Positions 1 through 8,629 of a stretch of 64,000 bases of DNA are shown in pieces (position 1 is the stretch's first letter; each line of letters opens with the position of its first letter). The DNA is from Litchfieldia stipae (GTDB lineage Bacteria; Bacillota; Bacilli; Bacillales; Bacillaceae_L): NCBI RefSeq assembly GCF_014837155.1, contig NZ_JACYHA010000005.1:186001-250000 (forward strand), in the 5' to 3' direction. A model generated the notes under the pieces. It was given only the letters and a program-made list of their open reading frames with translations, was not told the DNA's origin and did no database searches. The position numbers and the translations under genes are program-made.

Positions 1-437
1 TCACTATCCTCTAAACGATCTCTTACTGCACCTTCCATGAAGGCTTCGAATAGTGGACCTACTATTGCACCTAATTTAATTGCACCTAAAATAGTAAAGT
101 AACATTCAGGTGATCTCGGCATGAAAACAAAGACGCGGTCCCCTTTTTCCACATCTGCATCTTGCCTTAATAAATTTGCTGCCTTGTTAGATAACTCTTT
201 CATCTCTTTGAATGTGTATTTCTCTTCTTTTGAAGGGTCACGGTAGTATAAAGCAATTTTGTTTTTACGATGGCCTTCAGCATGGCGGTCTATTGCTTCA
301 TATGCCATGTTTACTTTGCCAGTTTCAGACCATGAGAAATGTTTTTCAGCTTCTCCCCAACTGAAATCACGATACATTTGATCATAATCCTTTAAATTAA
401 AATCCCCTTTTATGACTGGTAGCGCTTCCACTTTCAT
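1..437 (-). CDS. acsA: Acetyl-CoA synthetase, N-terminal fragment
   Basis: Only the first about 145 residues are present; the gene runs off the left edge of the window. The reading frame starts MKVEALPVIKGDFNLKDYDQ, and the run WGEAEKHFSWSETGKVN and the later FVFMPRSPECY are typical of Bacillus AcsA, an AMP-forming enzyme that activates acetate to acetyl-CoA. The start is the ATG at 437, preceded by AGGGGG at good spacing. It diverges from acuABC, whose products control AcsA by reversible acetylation in B. subtilis. This neighbourhood strongly supports the call. The C-terminal half with the catalytic lysine cannot be seen here. Confidence 0.95.
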   Translation of the reverse strand, partial: MKVEALPVIKGDFNLKDYDQMYRDFSWGEAEKHFSWSETGKVNMAYEAIDRHAEGHRKNKIALYYRDPSKEEKYTFKEMKELSNKAANLLRQDADVEKGDRVFVFMPRSPECYFTILGAIKLGAIVGPLFEAFMEGAVRDRLEDS

Positions 438-471
438 AACAAATCCCCCTTATGTAAGTCTTTGCTCTTCT

Positions 472-500
472 ATTATAGTACAAATGGTTATTTTTCTCAA
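472..500 (-). promoter_or_regulatory. acsA promoter (SigA type)
   Basis: On the minus strand TTGAGA (495-500), a 17-base spacer and a perfect TATAAT (472-477) lie 35 bases upstream of the acsA start. This is a near-consensus housekeeping promoter. Confidence 0.75.
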
Positions 501-550
501 TTTTAAAAATTCTTTATTATAACAGATTGAAAGATTTTTAGAAAATGAAT

Positions 551-564
551 TGAAAACGCTTTAT
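551..564. promoter_or_regulatory. cre site (CcpA operator) between acsA and acuA
   Basis: TGAAAACGCTTTAT matches 12 of 14 positions of the cre consensus TGWAANCGNTNWCA. It sits just upstream of a TATAAT at 581-586 that can serve as the acuA -10, so bound CcpA-HPr-P would overlap the acuABC promoter. CcpA repression of both acsA and acuABC is established in B. subtilis. Which unit this copy controls is inferred from position. Confidence 0.7.
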
Positions 565-618
565 AAACAGGATTTTCATGTATAATAGGAACAAGTACTT
601 TACATTGGTGGTGATGTG

Positions 619-1251
619 ATGGAACATCGAAAAACGTATAATGCGAAAGAAATAAAAACACCAAACGGAAACTTAATTATCGAAGGTCCCATTTCTGGGA
701 AGAAGCTTGCAAGCTACGAATTTCATCATGATTTAGTTGCTTTTCGTCCACCAGATCAACAAAAACAAGCATTAATTGAGATTGCAGATTTACCTGAGGG
801 AAGAATCCTTATTGCAAGAGATCGAGATACGATTGTTGGGTATGTTACATTTCTCTACCCTGATCCCCTTGAAAGATGGTCTGAGGGCAACATGGAAAAT
901 TTAATTGAATTAGGTGCAATCGAGGTCGTACCAGAATTCCGTGGATATTCAGTCGGAAAAAATTTACTTCAGGTTTCAATGATGGATGATGCCATGAACG
1001 ACTATATCATTATAACGACAGAATATTATTGGCATTGGGATTTAAAAGGTACTGGTTTAAATGTGTGGGAGTACCGAAAAGTGATGGAGAAAATGATGAA
1101 TGCTGGGGGTCTTGTTTGGTTTGCAACAGACGACCCAGAAATCAGCTCACATCCAGCAAATTGTTTAATGGCCCGAATTGGTAGCCGAATTGAAAATGAG
1201 TCAATTCAACAATTTGATCAATTAAGATTTAAGAATCGATTTATGTATTAG
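619..1251 (+). CDS. acuA: Protein acetyltransferase AcuA (acts on acetyl-CoA synthetase)
   Basis: A GNAT-family acetyltransferase of 210 residues, the usual AcuA length. The acetyl-CoA binding signature RGYSVGK lies at about residues 108-114. In B. subtilis AcuA acetylates the active-site lysine of AcsA and switches it off. I chose ATG 619 rather than the overlapping GTG 616 because GGTGGTG at 607-613 is then correctly spaced. It is the first gene of acuABC and diverges from acsA across a cre site, so it should be repressed by CcpA when glucose is present. The family and context leave little doubt. Confidence 0.95.
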   Translation: MEHRKTYNAKEIKTPNGNLIIEGPISGKKLASYEFHHDLVAFRPPDQQKQALIEIADLPEGRILIARDRDTIVGYVTFLYPDPLERWSEGNMENLIELGAIEVVPEFRGYSVGKNLLQVSMMDDAMNDYIIITTEYYWHWDLKGTGLNVWEYRKVMEKMMNAGGLVWFATDDPEISSHPANCLMARIGSRIENESIQQFDQLRFKNRFMY

Positions 1252-1291
1252 GACCTGATTATAGATATGTATGGAATAAGGAGGATACATA

Positions 1292-1939
1292 ATGATACTT
1301 GAGGATATCATGCAAAAAAATGTTATCGCGATCTCTCCTTTTGAACCAATCAAATATGCGATTGAATTAATGGAAACCAATCATATAAGACATATCCCCA
1401 TTATTGATAACAAACAACAAATTGTCGGCGTGATTAGTGATCGAGATATCAGGGATGTACGTCCATCCATTTTACATCAAAACGAGCATATGGAAGTTCT
1501 TGAACAACCAATACAAACGATTATGACAACTAATGTTATTACCGGTCACCCACTAGATTTTGTTGAGGAAGCGGCTGTCATCTTTTTTGAACATAAGATT
1601 GGTTGCTTACCAATTGAAAAGGATAATAAATTAGTTGGGATTGTGACCGAAACGGACATTTTGTATACACTTGTACAGCTTACAGGTGCACATCAACCTA
1701 GTTCACACTTAGAAATAAGAATTCCTAATCATACCGGAGTACTTGCTGACGTCGCAATTATTTTGAAAAAATACAACATAAATATCGGAAGTGTCCTTGT
1801 ATACCCAGATCAGGATGAAGGATATAAGAAGGTTGTGTTTCGTGTTCAGACGATGAACCCAACCAAAGCAGTTAATGAGTTAAAAGCTAACGGATATTCG
1901 ATTATCTGGCCAATGACACAGGAGTTTTTTCATGAGTAA
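1292..1939 (+). CDS. acuB: AcuB, CBS-pair and ACT domain protein
   Basis: 215 residues. Two CBS motifs fill roughly residues 1-135 (for example GVISDRDIRDVRP and GIVTETDIL) and an ACT-like domain follows at about 140-205 (LEIRIPNHTGVLADVA). Such domains bind adenine nucleotides and small ligands; the exact role of AcuB in acetate and acetoin metabolism is not settled. AAGGAGG seven bases before the ATG fixes the start. The gene lies 40 bases after acuA and overlaps acuC by 8 bases, so the three genes are probably translated from one message. Confidence 0.93.
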   Translation: MILEDIMQKNVIAISPFEPIKYAIELMETNHIRHIPIIDNKQQIVGVISDRDIRDVRPSILHQNEHMEVLEQPIQTIMTTNVITGHPLDFVEEAAVIFFEHKIGCLPIEKDNKLVGIVTETDILYTLVQLTGAHQPSSHLEIRIPNHTGVLADVAIILKKYNINIGSVLVYPDQDEGYKKVVFRVQTMNPTKAVNELKANGYSIIWPMTQEFFHE

Positions 1940-3089
1940 GGATTCTGTTTTTGTATATTCAGATGAATTCACTGCCTATAAATTTAATAACAAACACCCA
2001 TTTAATCAATTAAGAGTGCAATTAACCTATGATCTTTTGAAGAGTCTGAATGCACTTAATGATTCAGTTGTGGTTGCTCCAAGAATTGCAACAGAAAGCG
2101 AACTTACTCTGATCCATGACCCTAAATATATTCAAGCTGTGAAGCTTGCAGGTGAAGGAAAATTAGCGCTAGATATTGCCGGGAATTATGGACTAGGGAC
2201 AGAAGACACACCTACATTCCCCAATATGCATGAAGCTAGTTCATTACTGGTAGGAGCTACACTTACAGCTGTAGACTACGTTATGTCTGGAAAAGCTTCA
2301 CATGCACTTAGTTTAGGAGGTGGCCTGCACCACGGTTTTCGTGGGAAAGCATCTGGTTTTTGTATTTATAATGATAGCGCTGTAGCAATTAAATATATGC
2401 AAGAAAAATATCAAGCAAGAGTATTATATGTTGATACAGATGCACATCACGGAGATGGAGTACAGTGGGCATTTTACGATGACCCCACAGTTTGTACCTT
2501 CTCTATACATGAAACAGGACGCTACCTTTTTCCTGGTACAGGGAATGTAAATGAACGAGGTTCAGGTAAGGGGTATGGCTATTCTTTTAACATTCCAGTT
2601 GATGCATTTACGGAAGATGACTCATGGTTAGATGCCTATACAACTGGATTGACAGAAATTATTAAATTCTTCAAACCAGATGTGATATTGACGCAAAATG
2701 GTGCGGATTCACACTATTATGATCCATTAACCCACCTTTCTACAACAATGAAAATCTATCGTGAAATCCCTAAGCTCGCCCATAAGCTCGCTCATGAACA
2801 TTGTAATGGTCGATGGATTGCTGTTGGAGGTGGAGGCTATGATATTTGGAGAGTAGTTCCACGGGCATGGTCTGTCATCTGGCTTGCGATGACCGACCAA
2901 TCAGATGTTTCTGGCAAATTACCGACAGAATGGGTAAATAAATGGCAACCGAAGGCACCTGTTACTCTTCCTGAAGAATGGGATGACCCAAAACACCTAT
3001 ATAAGCCGATTCCCCGCAAACAGGAAATCACAGAAAAAAATGCAAATATGGTTGCAAAGGCTCTCTATCATATTAGAAATAATCACTAA
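1932..3089 (+). CDS. acuC: AcuC, histone-deacetylase-like protein deacetylase
   Basis: 385 residues of the class I histone deacetylase fold. The paired active-site histidines are in GLHHGFRG (about 133-134). Zinc ligands are expected in DTDAHHGD (Asp170, His172) and GADSH (Asp259), all intact. In B. subtilis AcuC removes the acetyl group that AcuA puts on AcsA, restoring acetate activation. The start lies inside acuB with AGGAG just upstream, which suggests translational coupling. A strong hairpin follows three bases after the stop codon. Confidence 0.95.
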   Translation: MSKDSVFVYSDEFTAYKFNNKHPFNQLRVQLTYDLLKSLNALNDSVVVAPRIATESELTLIHDPKYIQAVKLAGEGKLALDIAGNYGLGTEDTPTFPNMHEASSLLVGATLTAVDYVMSGKASHALSLGGGLHHGFRGKASGFCIYNDSAVAIKYMQEKYQARVLYVDTDAHHGDGVQWAFYDDPTVCTFSIHETGRYLFPGTGNVNERGSGKGYGYSFNIPVDAFTEDDSWLDAYTTGLTEIIKFFKPDVILTQNGADSHYYDPLTHLSTTMKIYREIPKLAHKLAHEHCNGRWIAVGGGGYDIWRVVPRAWSVIWLAMTDQSDVSGKLPTEWVNKWQPKAPVTLPEEWDDPKHLYKPIPRKQEITEKNANMVAKALYHIRNNH

Positions 3090-3091
3090 AA

Positions 3092-3128
3092 AAGAGTGCC
3101 TGGACCGCAATTGGGACCAGGCACTCTT
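3092..3128. terminator. Bidirectional terminator between acuC and ccpA
   Basis: AAGAGTGCCTGG (3092-3103) pairs perfectly with CCAGGCACTCTT (3117-3128) around a 13-base loop. A-run and T-rich flanks serve both strands. The stem carries the GTGCC..GGCAC motif that recurs elsewhere in the window. Confidence 0.8.
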
Positions 3129-3136
3129 ACATCTTC

Positions 3137-4138
3137 TTATTTTTCAATCATTGATTGACGATATTCAATTCGATGAGGTAATTCAACAATATGATCCTCA
3201 ACGATTTCTTTGTTCATATACTTTGTTAAGAGACGCATTGCAACTGCACCGATATCATACATCGGCTGAACAACTGTTGTAAGGCGTGGACGGACCATTG
3301 TTGCAAGACGAGTATTGTCAAAGCCAATAATTTCAATCTCTTCAGGAATAGATACACCTGAATCAGTTGCTCCATGAATCACACCAAGAGCCATTTCATC
3401 GGTACTAACAAAGATTGCTGTTGGACGCTCAGAGAGGTCTTGAATTTTTTCAAAAGCTTCAATACCTGATTCATAGCTATCGTCACCTTCAACTACATAT
3501 CCCTCTACAAATGTTAGTCCACCTTCCTCTAGTGCACGGCGGTATCCTGCGAATTTCTGAATGCCAACTTGCTCTTCAGAAGGCCCAGAAACAAAGGCAA
3601 TCTTCTTATGCCCTTTGTTAATTAATGCTATAGTTGCATCATATGCAGCTTGTTCGTAGTTGATTGTGACAGATGGAATTTTTTTACTTGTTTCGATTGA
3701 TGCTGCTAAAACAATTGGTGCAGGTGATCTTTCAAATTCTGCAACATGCTCTTCTGTGATACTACCACCCATGAATACAATACCATCTACTTGTTTGCCA
3801 AGCATTGTATTAAGAAGATGTAATTCTTTATCTTTATTTTGATCTGAATTACTTAAGATAATATTATATTTATACATTGTCGCAATGTCTTCAATCCCAC
3901 GTGCTAATTCAGAGTAAAAGATACTTGAAATATCTGGGATGATTACACCAACAGTCGTTGTTTTTTTACTAGCTAGTCCTCTTGCAACCGCATTTGGTCG
4001 ATAGCCAAGTCTGTCAATCGCATCTAATACTTTCTTCCTTGTTGTCGGTTTAACATTAGGATTTCCGTTAACAACACGTGAAACAGTTGCCATTGATACA
4101 TTTGCTTCTCTTGCTACATCATAAATTGTGACATTCAT
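3137..4138 (-). CDS. ccpA: Catabolite control protein A, LacI-family regulator
   Basis: 333 residues. An N-terminal LacI helix-turn-helix ([20 protein letters not shown], about residues 3-22) and hinge helix up to about 60 precede a periplasmic-binding-like effector domain that receives HPr-Ser-P. CcpA is the master regulator of carbon catabolite control and binds cre sites such as those at 551, 4355 and 60752 in this window. The start is ATG 4138 (MNVTIYDVA), 8 bases after GGAG, rather than the upstream GTG at 4147. It lies downstream of aroA as in B. subtilis. The motP-motS pair found beside it there is missing. Confidence 0.96.
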   Translation of the reverse strand: MNVTIYDVAREANVSMATVSRVVNGNPNVKPTTRKKVLDAIDRLGYRPNAVARGLASKKTTTVGVIIPDISSIFYSELARGIEDIATMYKYNIILSNSDQNKDKELHLLNTMLGKQVDGIVFMGGSITEEHVAEFERSPAPIVLAASIETSKKIPSVTINYEQAAYDATIALINKGHKKIAFVSGPSEEQVGIQKFAGYRRALEEGGLTFVEGYVVEGDDSYESGIEAFEKIQDLSERPTAIFVSTDEMALGVIHGATDSGVSIPEEIEIIGFDNTRLATMVRPRLTTVVQPMYDIGAVAMRLLTKYMNKEIVEDHIVELPHRIEYRQSMIEK

Positions 4139-4354
4139 CGACAACACTCCTTAAACGTACATTCTATATTTATTAGTATGAGTATAAATAGTCATAATCA
4201 TTACTTGATTAATCTAGTAGTTGATTTAAATTATCCAAACTTATGTCAAAATTTCATACTTTATGTATGTAATCATACGACACAAAACCCTTTATAGCAA
4301 TGTCTTTGCATAGATTTTGTGAAAAACTTTCAATAAAAAGAGAGAACTTTGTGA

Positions 4355-4368
4355 CGAAAGCGCTTTAA
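4355..4368. promoter_or_regulatory. cre-like site upstream of ccpA
   Basis: CGAAAGCGCTTTAA contains the perfect 10-base palindrome AAAGCGCTTT at the core of the cre consensus. It lies 217 bases upstream of the ccpA start and downstream of the aroA terminator. CcpA autoregulation through such a site is plausible; no clear -10/-35 pair could be placed next to it. Confidence 0.55.
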
Positions 4369-4390
4369 ATGTTTTTTTGATTCCAATAGA

Positions 4391-4419
4391 AAAAAGCTGA
4401 CTTTTGCAGTCAGCTTTTT
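4391..4419 (-). terminator. Terminator after aroA
   Basis: AAAAAGCTGAC and GTCAGCTTTTT form an 11-base perfect stem with a 7-base loop, followed by a T-run on the minus strand, 7 bases beyond the aroA stop. Confidence 0.85.
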
Positions 4420-4425
4420 CATTGA

Positions 4426-5502
4426 TTATGCTTTCACAGTAGCTAATTTCTTAAGTTCTGTGATGTATTCATTAAATTGATCAAAATCCATTTGCTGTGC
4501 GGAATCTGAAAGAGCTACAGCTGGATCTGGATGTACTTCTGCCATAACACCATCTGCACCAATTGCAAGTGCTGCTTTAGCACATGGAATTAATAAATCA
4601 CGTCTACCAGTTGAATGTGTTACATCAACCATAACAGGTAAATGTGTTTCTTGCTTAAGAATTGGTACTGCTGAAATATCTAGCGTGTTTCTTGTTGCTT
4701 TTTCATATGTTCTAATCCCACGCTCACATAGGATAATTTGACCATTCCCTTGAGAAATGATATATTCTGCCGCATTGATGAATTCATCAAGTGTTGCAGC
4801 TAACCCTCTTTTTAATAAGACAGGTTTATTTACCTGACCTGCTGCTTTTAGTAAGTCAAAGTTCTGCATGTTACGAGCACCAATTTGAATAACATCGATG
4901 TAATCAATCGCTTTTTCAATATCAGCTGGATTAACAATTTCACTGATTGTTGCCATATCATATTCATCTGCTACACGTTTAAGGATTTTCAGACCTTCTA
5001 GACCTAGACCCTGGAAATCATACGGTGATGTTCTAGGTTTATATGCTCCACCGCGAAGAAGCTTTAATCCTTGTGATTTAGCAACTGCTGCCACTGCTGC
5101 TACCTGTTCATAGCTCTCAACCGCACATGGACCAACAACAAAATATTGACTGCCATCTCCAATTTTTTCGCCCTTAACATCGACAATTGTATCTTCAGGC
5201 TTCTTTTTTCTTGATACAAGGAGAGCTTTGCGATGGTCATCCTTTTGTAATTCAAGACCCGCTTTGAAGATTTCTTTAAAAATATGTTGTAAGGTCGACG
5301 TTTCAAAAGGACCTTGATTATGTTCATTAATTAAATTTAACATATGACGTTCACGTACTGGATCATATTGATTTACACCCTGTACTTCTTTTGCTTTTCC
5401 AATTTCTTGAACGAGAGTTGCTCGCTCACTGATTAATTCTAATAATTTTAAGTTAATTTCATCTACTCGATCGCGGAGTGTATCTAATTCTGCGTTACTC
5501 AT
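4426..5502 (-). CDS. aroA: Chorismate mutase / DAHP synthase (bifunctional)
   Basis: 358 residues, the same length as the B. subtilis enzyme. An AroQ-type chorismate mutase helix bundle occupies about residues 1-90. It is fused to a class I-beta 3-deoxy-D-arabino-heptulosonate 7-phosphate synthase ([35 protein letters not shown]). The enzyme commits phosphoenolpyruvate and erythrose-4-phosphate to the shikimate pathway, and the mutase domain acts as the feedback sensor for prephenate/chorismate. The start is ATG 5502 (MSNAEL), nine bases after GAGAGG; the ATG at 5511 abuts that ribosome site. It precedes ccpA. Confidence 0.96.
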   Translation of the reverse strand: MSNAELDTLRDRVDEINLKLLELISERATLVQEIGKAKEVQGVNQYDPVRERHMLNLINEHNQGPFETSTLQHIFKEIFKAGLELQKDDHRKALLVSRKKKPEDTIVDVKGEKIGDGSQYFVVGPCAVESYEQVAAVAAVAKSQGLKLLRGGAYKPRTSPYDFQGLGLEGLKILKRVADEYDMATISEIVNPADIEKAIDYIDVIQIGARNMQNFDLLKAAGQVNKPVLLKRGLAATLDEFINAAEYIISQGNGQIILCERGIRTYEKATRNTLDISAVPILKQETHLPVMVDVTHSTGRRDLLIPCAKAALAIGADGVMAEVHPDPAVALSDSAQQMDFDQFNEYITELKKLATVKA

Positions 5503-5567
5503 CTCTCTCATCCTCTCTCAACTTTAACAAGTAATTTCTTTGAATATATTATTTATGGATTAGGCTT

Positions 5568-5596
5568 ATTATAAATCATAAATAATTGATTGTCAC
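5568..5596 (-). promoter_or_regulatory. aroA promoter; rest of the 5503-5835 gap
   Basis: GTGACA (5591-5596), 17 bases, TATAAT (5568-5573) on the minus strand form a good SigA promoter 66 bases before the aroA start. A weak cre-like TTTAAACGCTTTTA lies just upstream at 5612-5625. Apart from the ytxJ terminator at its right-hand end, I see nothing else in this 333-base gap. Confidence 0.7.
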
Positions 5597-5784
5597 TAAA
5601 AAACTTTAACATTTAAACGCTTTTAAGCACTAAAGTGTTGTTTAAACTATTCAAAATCGTTAAATAATATAGGTTTATTTTGAAATAGTACATGATTATA
5701 TCTATGTATGCAAGGGAATTTTGCGAATCAATTATTATAGTCTATTCAATCAGACGTAAATGTGCAATTTTCGTTTATCCTAGA

Positions 5785-5825
5785 AAAAAAGCCTGTTCCT
5801 TCAAAATGAAGAGACATGGCCTTTT
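5785..5825 (-). terminator. Terminator of the ytxGHJ operon
   Basis: An imperfect hairpin (GCC..GGC at 5791-5820 with TTC/GAA pairs inside) is followed on the minus strand by seven T residues, 16 bases past the ytxJ stop. Confidence 0.6.
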
Positions 5826-5835
5826 GTTGAGTGAA

Positions 5836-6162
5836 TTAAATGGATAACCCTTCTTTTAAAGAAGACTTCGTTATTTTCCAATGAGAGGCATTCCAAGAAA
5901 CAGTATTCCCCTCAAAAACTAGTGCTTGTGGTGATTCGTGCTTGATATTATATTCCTCTGCTATGTAGTTAGATAGTGGTCTTGCTTCTTGAACATATAA
6001 ATAATACGCTGCAACATCAGGCTGTGCTTCCATAAACCCTTCAAATTCATCGTATGCTGCCTGACTGACAGGACAAGTTAAGCTGTGCTTAAACACTAAA
6101 AACTTTTCATTTTGCCCCACTAATTGATTAAATTCTTCAATCGTCTCGATTTTTTGCTTCAT
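5836..6162 (-). CDS. ytxJ: Monothiol bacilliredoxin (YtxJ/BrxC family)
   Basis: A 108-residue thioredoxin-fold protein with a TCPVS active site (Cys30) where typical thioredoxins have CxxC. Proteins of this family (BrxC) resolve bacillithiol mixed disulfides in Firmicutes. Last gene of ytxGHJ, about 70 bases after ytxH, with a terminator behind it. The operon is a known general-stress unit in B. subtilis, and a SigB-like promoter is visible upstream of ytxG here. Assignment rests on motif, length and synteny. Confidence 0.9.
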   Translation of the reverse strand: MKQKIETIEEFNQLVGQNEKFLVFKHSLTCPVSQAAYDEFEGFMEAQPDVAAYYLYVQEARPLSNYIAEEYNIKHESPQALVFEGNTVSWNASHWKITKSSLKEGLSI

Positions 6163-6232
6163 TTTCTTACTCCTCTCTTCTAATTAAACTAAAATGGTGA
6201 AGCTATTCACCTCACCATTTAGCTTGTACATT

Positions 6233-6685
6233 TTACAGTTTGTTTTCTGCTTCTGTTAATGCTCTTTGCGCATCGGCTAATCTTCGCTGAAATTCTTCTG
6301 TATTGTCAGTTGGTTTTGCAGTGTCTACTGTTTCTTCGACAACTTTCTCAATGTTCTCCTCAACAGGACTAACAGCTTCAGTCTTACTTCCAACATCACC
6401 ATATTCCCTTACCTTTTTGTAAAGTTGTGCAGATTGCTCAGACACTACTCCAGTAAGATGTGCTGACTTTTCTTTTGCCACCTCTGCAAATCCTGTTCCT
6501 TTTTCAATAGCTGTATGTCTTAAATGTTCTGTTTTTTCTTTGACGATATTAGCTTGTTCATTCAGGTCATGTCTTAACTCTTTACCTGACTTAGGCGCTA
6601 GAAATAATGCAGTTGCCGCACCAATAAGCCCGCCTATGATTGATCCCACAAGAAAATCCTTACCACTCATTGCTTTCTTACTCAT
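6233..6685 (-). CDS. ytxH: YtxH-family general stress protein
   Basis: 150 residues. A glycine-rich hydrophobic segment at about residues 11-30 (VGSIIGGLIGAATALFLAPK) anchors the protein. It is followed by KSGKELRHDL and a long charged helical, probably coiled-coil tail. This is the YtxH domain architecture; the molecular function is unknown. Middle gene of ytxGHJ, so probably induced by SigB-type stress. Confidence 0.88.
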   Translation of the reverse strand: MSKKAMSGKDFLVGSIIGGLIGAATALFLAPKSGKELRHDLNEQANIVKEKTEHLRHTAIEKGTGFAEVAKEKSAHLTGVVSEQSAQLYKKVREYGDVGSKTEAVSPVEENIEKVVEETVDTAKPTDNTEEFQRRLADAQRALTEAENKL

Positions 6686-6733
6686 TTAGACATCATCTCC
6701 CATCAAGTTTATTATGCTAAGCTTACCCTAATG

Positions 6734-7186
6734 TTAAAGCTCGATATCATTCTTCACTTTATCTAGAGATTGTTTCTTTTTTTTATCTTTCCACATGTCC
6801 CAAATATCTATTACAGCACTTCCCCACTGAACAACTTGAGATACCTTGTCTTGATTCTTTTGAATTTGATATGTAACAGATTCAGACACGTTTTGAATCG
6901 AACCGTTGAATTTTTGAATTGATTGGCCCACATCATTCACCGCATCAAAAACCGAGTTTAAGCTTTGAGATTTTTTTTGTAAATCATCTGCTAGCACATT
7001 CGTCTTTTGAAGTAGCGTTGTAGTCTCGGTAGCTATACCTTCCATTTGTTTTTCAAGACCTGTAAGAGTACCTGCTACTCGAGTTAACGTTATTTGTAGG
7101 GATTTTAATGTTTTAACTAAATAAATGACTAGAACTAAAAATCCTAGAGCGATAATGGCTGCACTTATATATACGATGATAATCAT
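6734..7186 (-). CDS. ytxG: YtxG-family membrane protein, DUF948
   Basis: The start is ATG 7186 (MIIIVYISAAII) with GGGGG upstream. The longer frame from TTG 7240 would run through the promoter. The protein has 150 residues: one N-terminal transmembrane helix (about 2-24) and then heptad-rich sequence with many Gln, Lys, Leu and Val residues, likely a coiled coil facing the cytoplasm. First gene of the stress operon ytxGHJ. Function unknown. Confidence 0.88.
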   Translation of the reverse strand: MIIIVYISAAIIALGFLVLVIYLVKTLKSLQITLTRVAGTLTGLEKQMEGIATETTTLLQKTNVLADDLQKKSQSLNSVFDAVNDVGQSIQKFNGSIQNVSESVTYQIQKNQDKVSQVVQWGSAVIDIWDMWKDKKKKQSLDKVKNDIEL

Positions 7187-7221
7187 AGAACAACACCCCC
7201 TTCTAACTGATACAATAAGTC

Positions 7222-7248
7222 TTTCCCTTAAAAAAAGCAATTTTTAAC
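7222..7248 (-). promoter_or_regulatory. SigB-like promoter of ytxGHJ
   Basis: On the minus strand GTTAAA (7243-7248), 15 bases and GGGAAA (7222-7227) resemble the SigB consensus GTTTAA-N12-15-GGGWAW. It lies 36 bases upstream of the ytxG start. ytxGHJ is a known SigB-dependent operon in B. subtilis, which supports the reading. Confidence 0.6.
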
Positions 7249-7415
7249 AATGACAATTTCTCTTAAAAATGGCTATTTTATTTACTTTCGACATCTTTCT
7301 TAGAAGTCCTGCAATCCTTTTTTTATTAGCGGACCTTTAAAGTAAACAATTTTTCTACATTTGGGTTACAATATATGTGTTGAGAAACGATATTTAAAGA
7401 TGGAGGCTGTTTTTG

Positions 7416-8531
7416 ATGAAAGATGCTCGTATTGAAACTTTAGCAAGAAATTTAATTAACTATTCCGTTCGACTACAAAAAGGTGAAAAAGTATTAATTG
7501 AGAATTTCGGCCTTCAACGTGAGCTAGTGACTGCACTTGTAAGTGAAGCTTACAAGGCTGGTGGTTTCCCATTTGTATTGCTTAAGGACCATCAAGTAGA
7601 TCGCGCTTTACTCATGGGTGCTGATGAAGAACAATTCAATCTAATGGCTGATTTCGAAGCAAATGTTATGAGTAACATGGATGCCTATATTGGCTTACGT
7701 TCAGGAGATAATATCAATGAGCTAGCAGATGTTCCTGATGACAAAATGAAAATTACAGGGAACACAATTGGGAAGAAGGTTCATCGCGAGATTCGTGTAC
7801 CAAAGACAAAATGGGTTGTTTTACGTTATCCAACCGCTTCTATGGCTCAATTAGCTAAGATGAGTACAGAGGGGTTTGAGGACTTCTATTTCAACGTTTG
7901 TAACTTAGATTATGGAAAAATGAGTGAAGCAATGGATTCCCTTGTTACACTTATGAATAAAACCGATAAAGTCCGAATTACTGGCCCAGGCACAGATTTA
8001 ACGTTCTCAATCAAGGATATCCCTGCAATCAAGTGTGCTGGGGAAATGAATATTCCAGATGGAGAAGTCTACACGGCTCCGGTTCGTGATTCAGTAAACG
8101 GTACCATTACATACAATACTCCATCTCCATATCAAGGATTTACCTTTGAAAACGTGAAATTAACGTTCGAGAATGGAAAGATTATTGAAGCAACTGCAAA
8201 TGATACAGAAAGAATTACAAAAATCTTTGATACAGATGAAGGAGCACGTTACATTGGTGAATTTGCAATCGGTGTAAATCCATACATTCTTCACCCAATG
8301 CAAGATATTCTTTTCGATGAGAAAATCGATGGAAGCTTCCACTTCACACCAGGACAATGCTATGATGATGCCTACAATGGAAATTCTTCAAACATCCATT
8401 GGGATATGGTTAACATCCAACGCCCCGAATACGGTGGAGGAGAAATGTATTTCGATGATGTCTTAATTCGAAAAGATGGCCGCTTTGTCATCAGTGAATT
8501 AGAAAAACTTAACCCTGAAAACCTAAAATAA
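7416..8531 (+). CDS. M29-family aminopeptidase (AmpS/PepS type)
   Basis: 371 residues of the M29 metallo-aminopeptidase family. The conserved segments GEMNIPDGEVYTAPV, GEFAIGVNP and IHWDM (His-x-Asp metal ligands) are present in the expected C-terminal order. The enzyme should remove N-terminal residues from peptides in the cytoplasm using two divalent metals. GGAGG at 7402-7406 suits ATG 7416; a TTG three bases earlier is also possible. It is somewhat shorter than the roughly 410-residue B. subtilis AmpS. It stands alone between two minus-strand units and ends in a strong convergent terminator shared with murC. Confidence 0.9.
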   Translation: MKDARIETLARNLINYSVRLQKGEKVLIENFGLQRELVTALVSEAYKAGGFPFVLLKDHQVDRALLMGADEEQFNLMADFEANVMSNMDAYIGLRSGDNINELADVPDDKMKITGNTIGKKVHREIRVPKTKWVVLRYPTASMAQLAKMSTEGFEDFYFNVCNLDYGKMSEAMDSLVTLMNKTDKVRITGPGTDLTFSIKDIPAIKCAGEMNIPDGEVYTAPVRDSVNGTITYNTPSPYQGFTFENVKLTFENGKIIEATANDTERITKIFDTDEGARYIGEFAIGVNPYILHPMQDILFDEKIDGSFHFTPGQCYDDAYNGNSSNIHWDMVNIQRPEYGGGEMYFDDVLIRKDGRFVISELEKLNPENLK

Positions 8532-8539
8532 GATCGTTT

Positions 8540-8578
8540 GGTGCCAGGCACCTCAAGTGGGACAGAATATGTCCCACT
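8540..8578. repeat. Two-hairpin repeat module, copy 1
   Basis: GGTGCCAGGCACC (8540-8552, palindromic) is followed after three bases by AGTGGGAC..GTCCCACT (8556-8578, 8-base perfect stem, 7-base loop). The same pair of motifs recurs at 37239-37298 and 42701-42736. Confidence 0.75.
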
Positions 8579-8580
8579 AC

Positions 8581-8622
8581 AAAAAGAGGATTAATCACAA
8601 AGTGCGATTAATCCTCTTTTTT
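8581..8622. terminator. Convergent terminator, aminopeptidase / murC
   Basis: AAAAAGAGGATTAATC and GATTAATCCTCTTTTT give a 16-base perfect stem with a 9-base loop and T/A runs on both sides, so it works in both directions. Confidence 0.9.
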
Positions 8623-8629
8623 ATGTCTA

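Noticed and set aside
616-618. GTG as acuA start
   Set aside because: Only two bases separate it from the Shine-Dalgarno sequence; ATG 619 gives correct spacing and the family length.
2983-3282. 99-residue ORF spanning the end of acuC, the terminator and ccpA
   Set aside because: It runs through a strong bidirectional terminator and is a shadow of two well-supported genes.
5612-5625. cre site controlling aroA
   Set aside because: Only 11 of 14 positions match, and it lies upstream of the -35 box; too weak to call.
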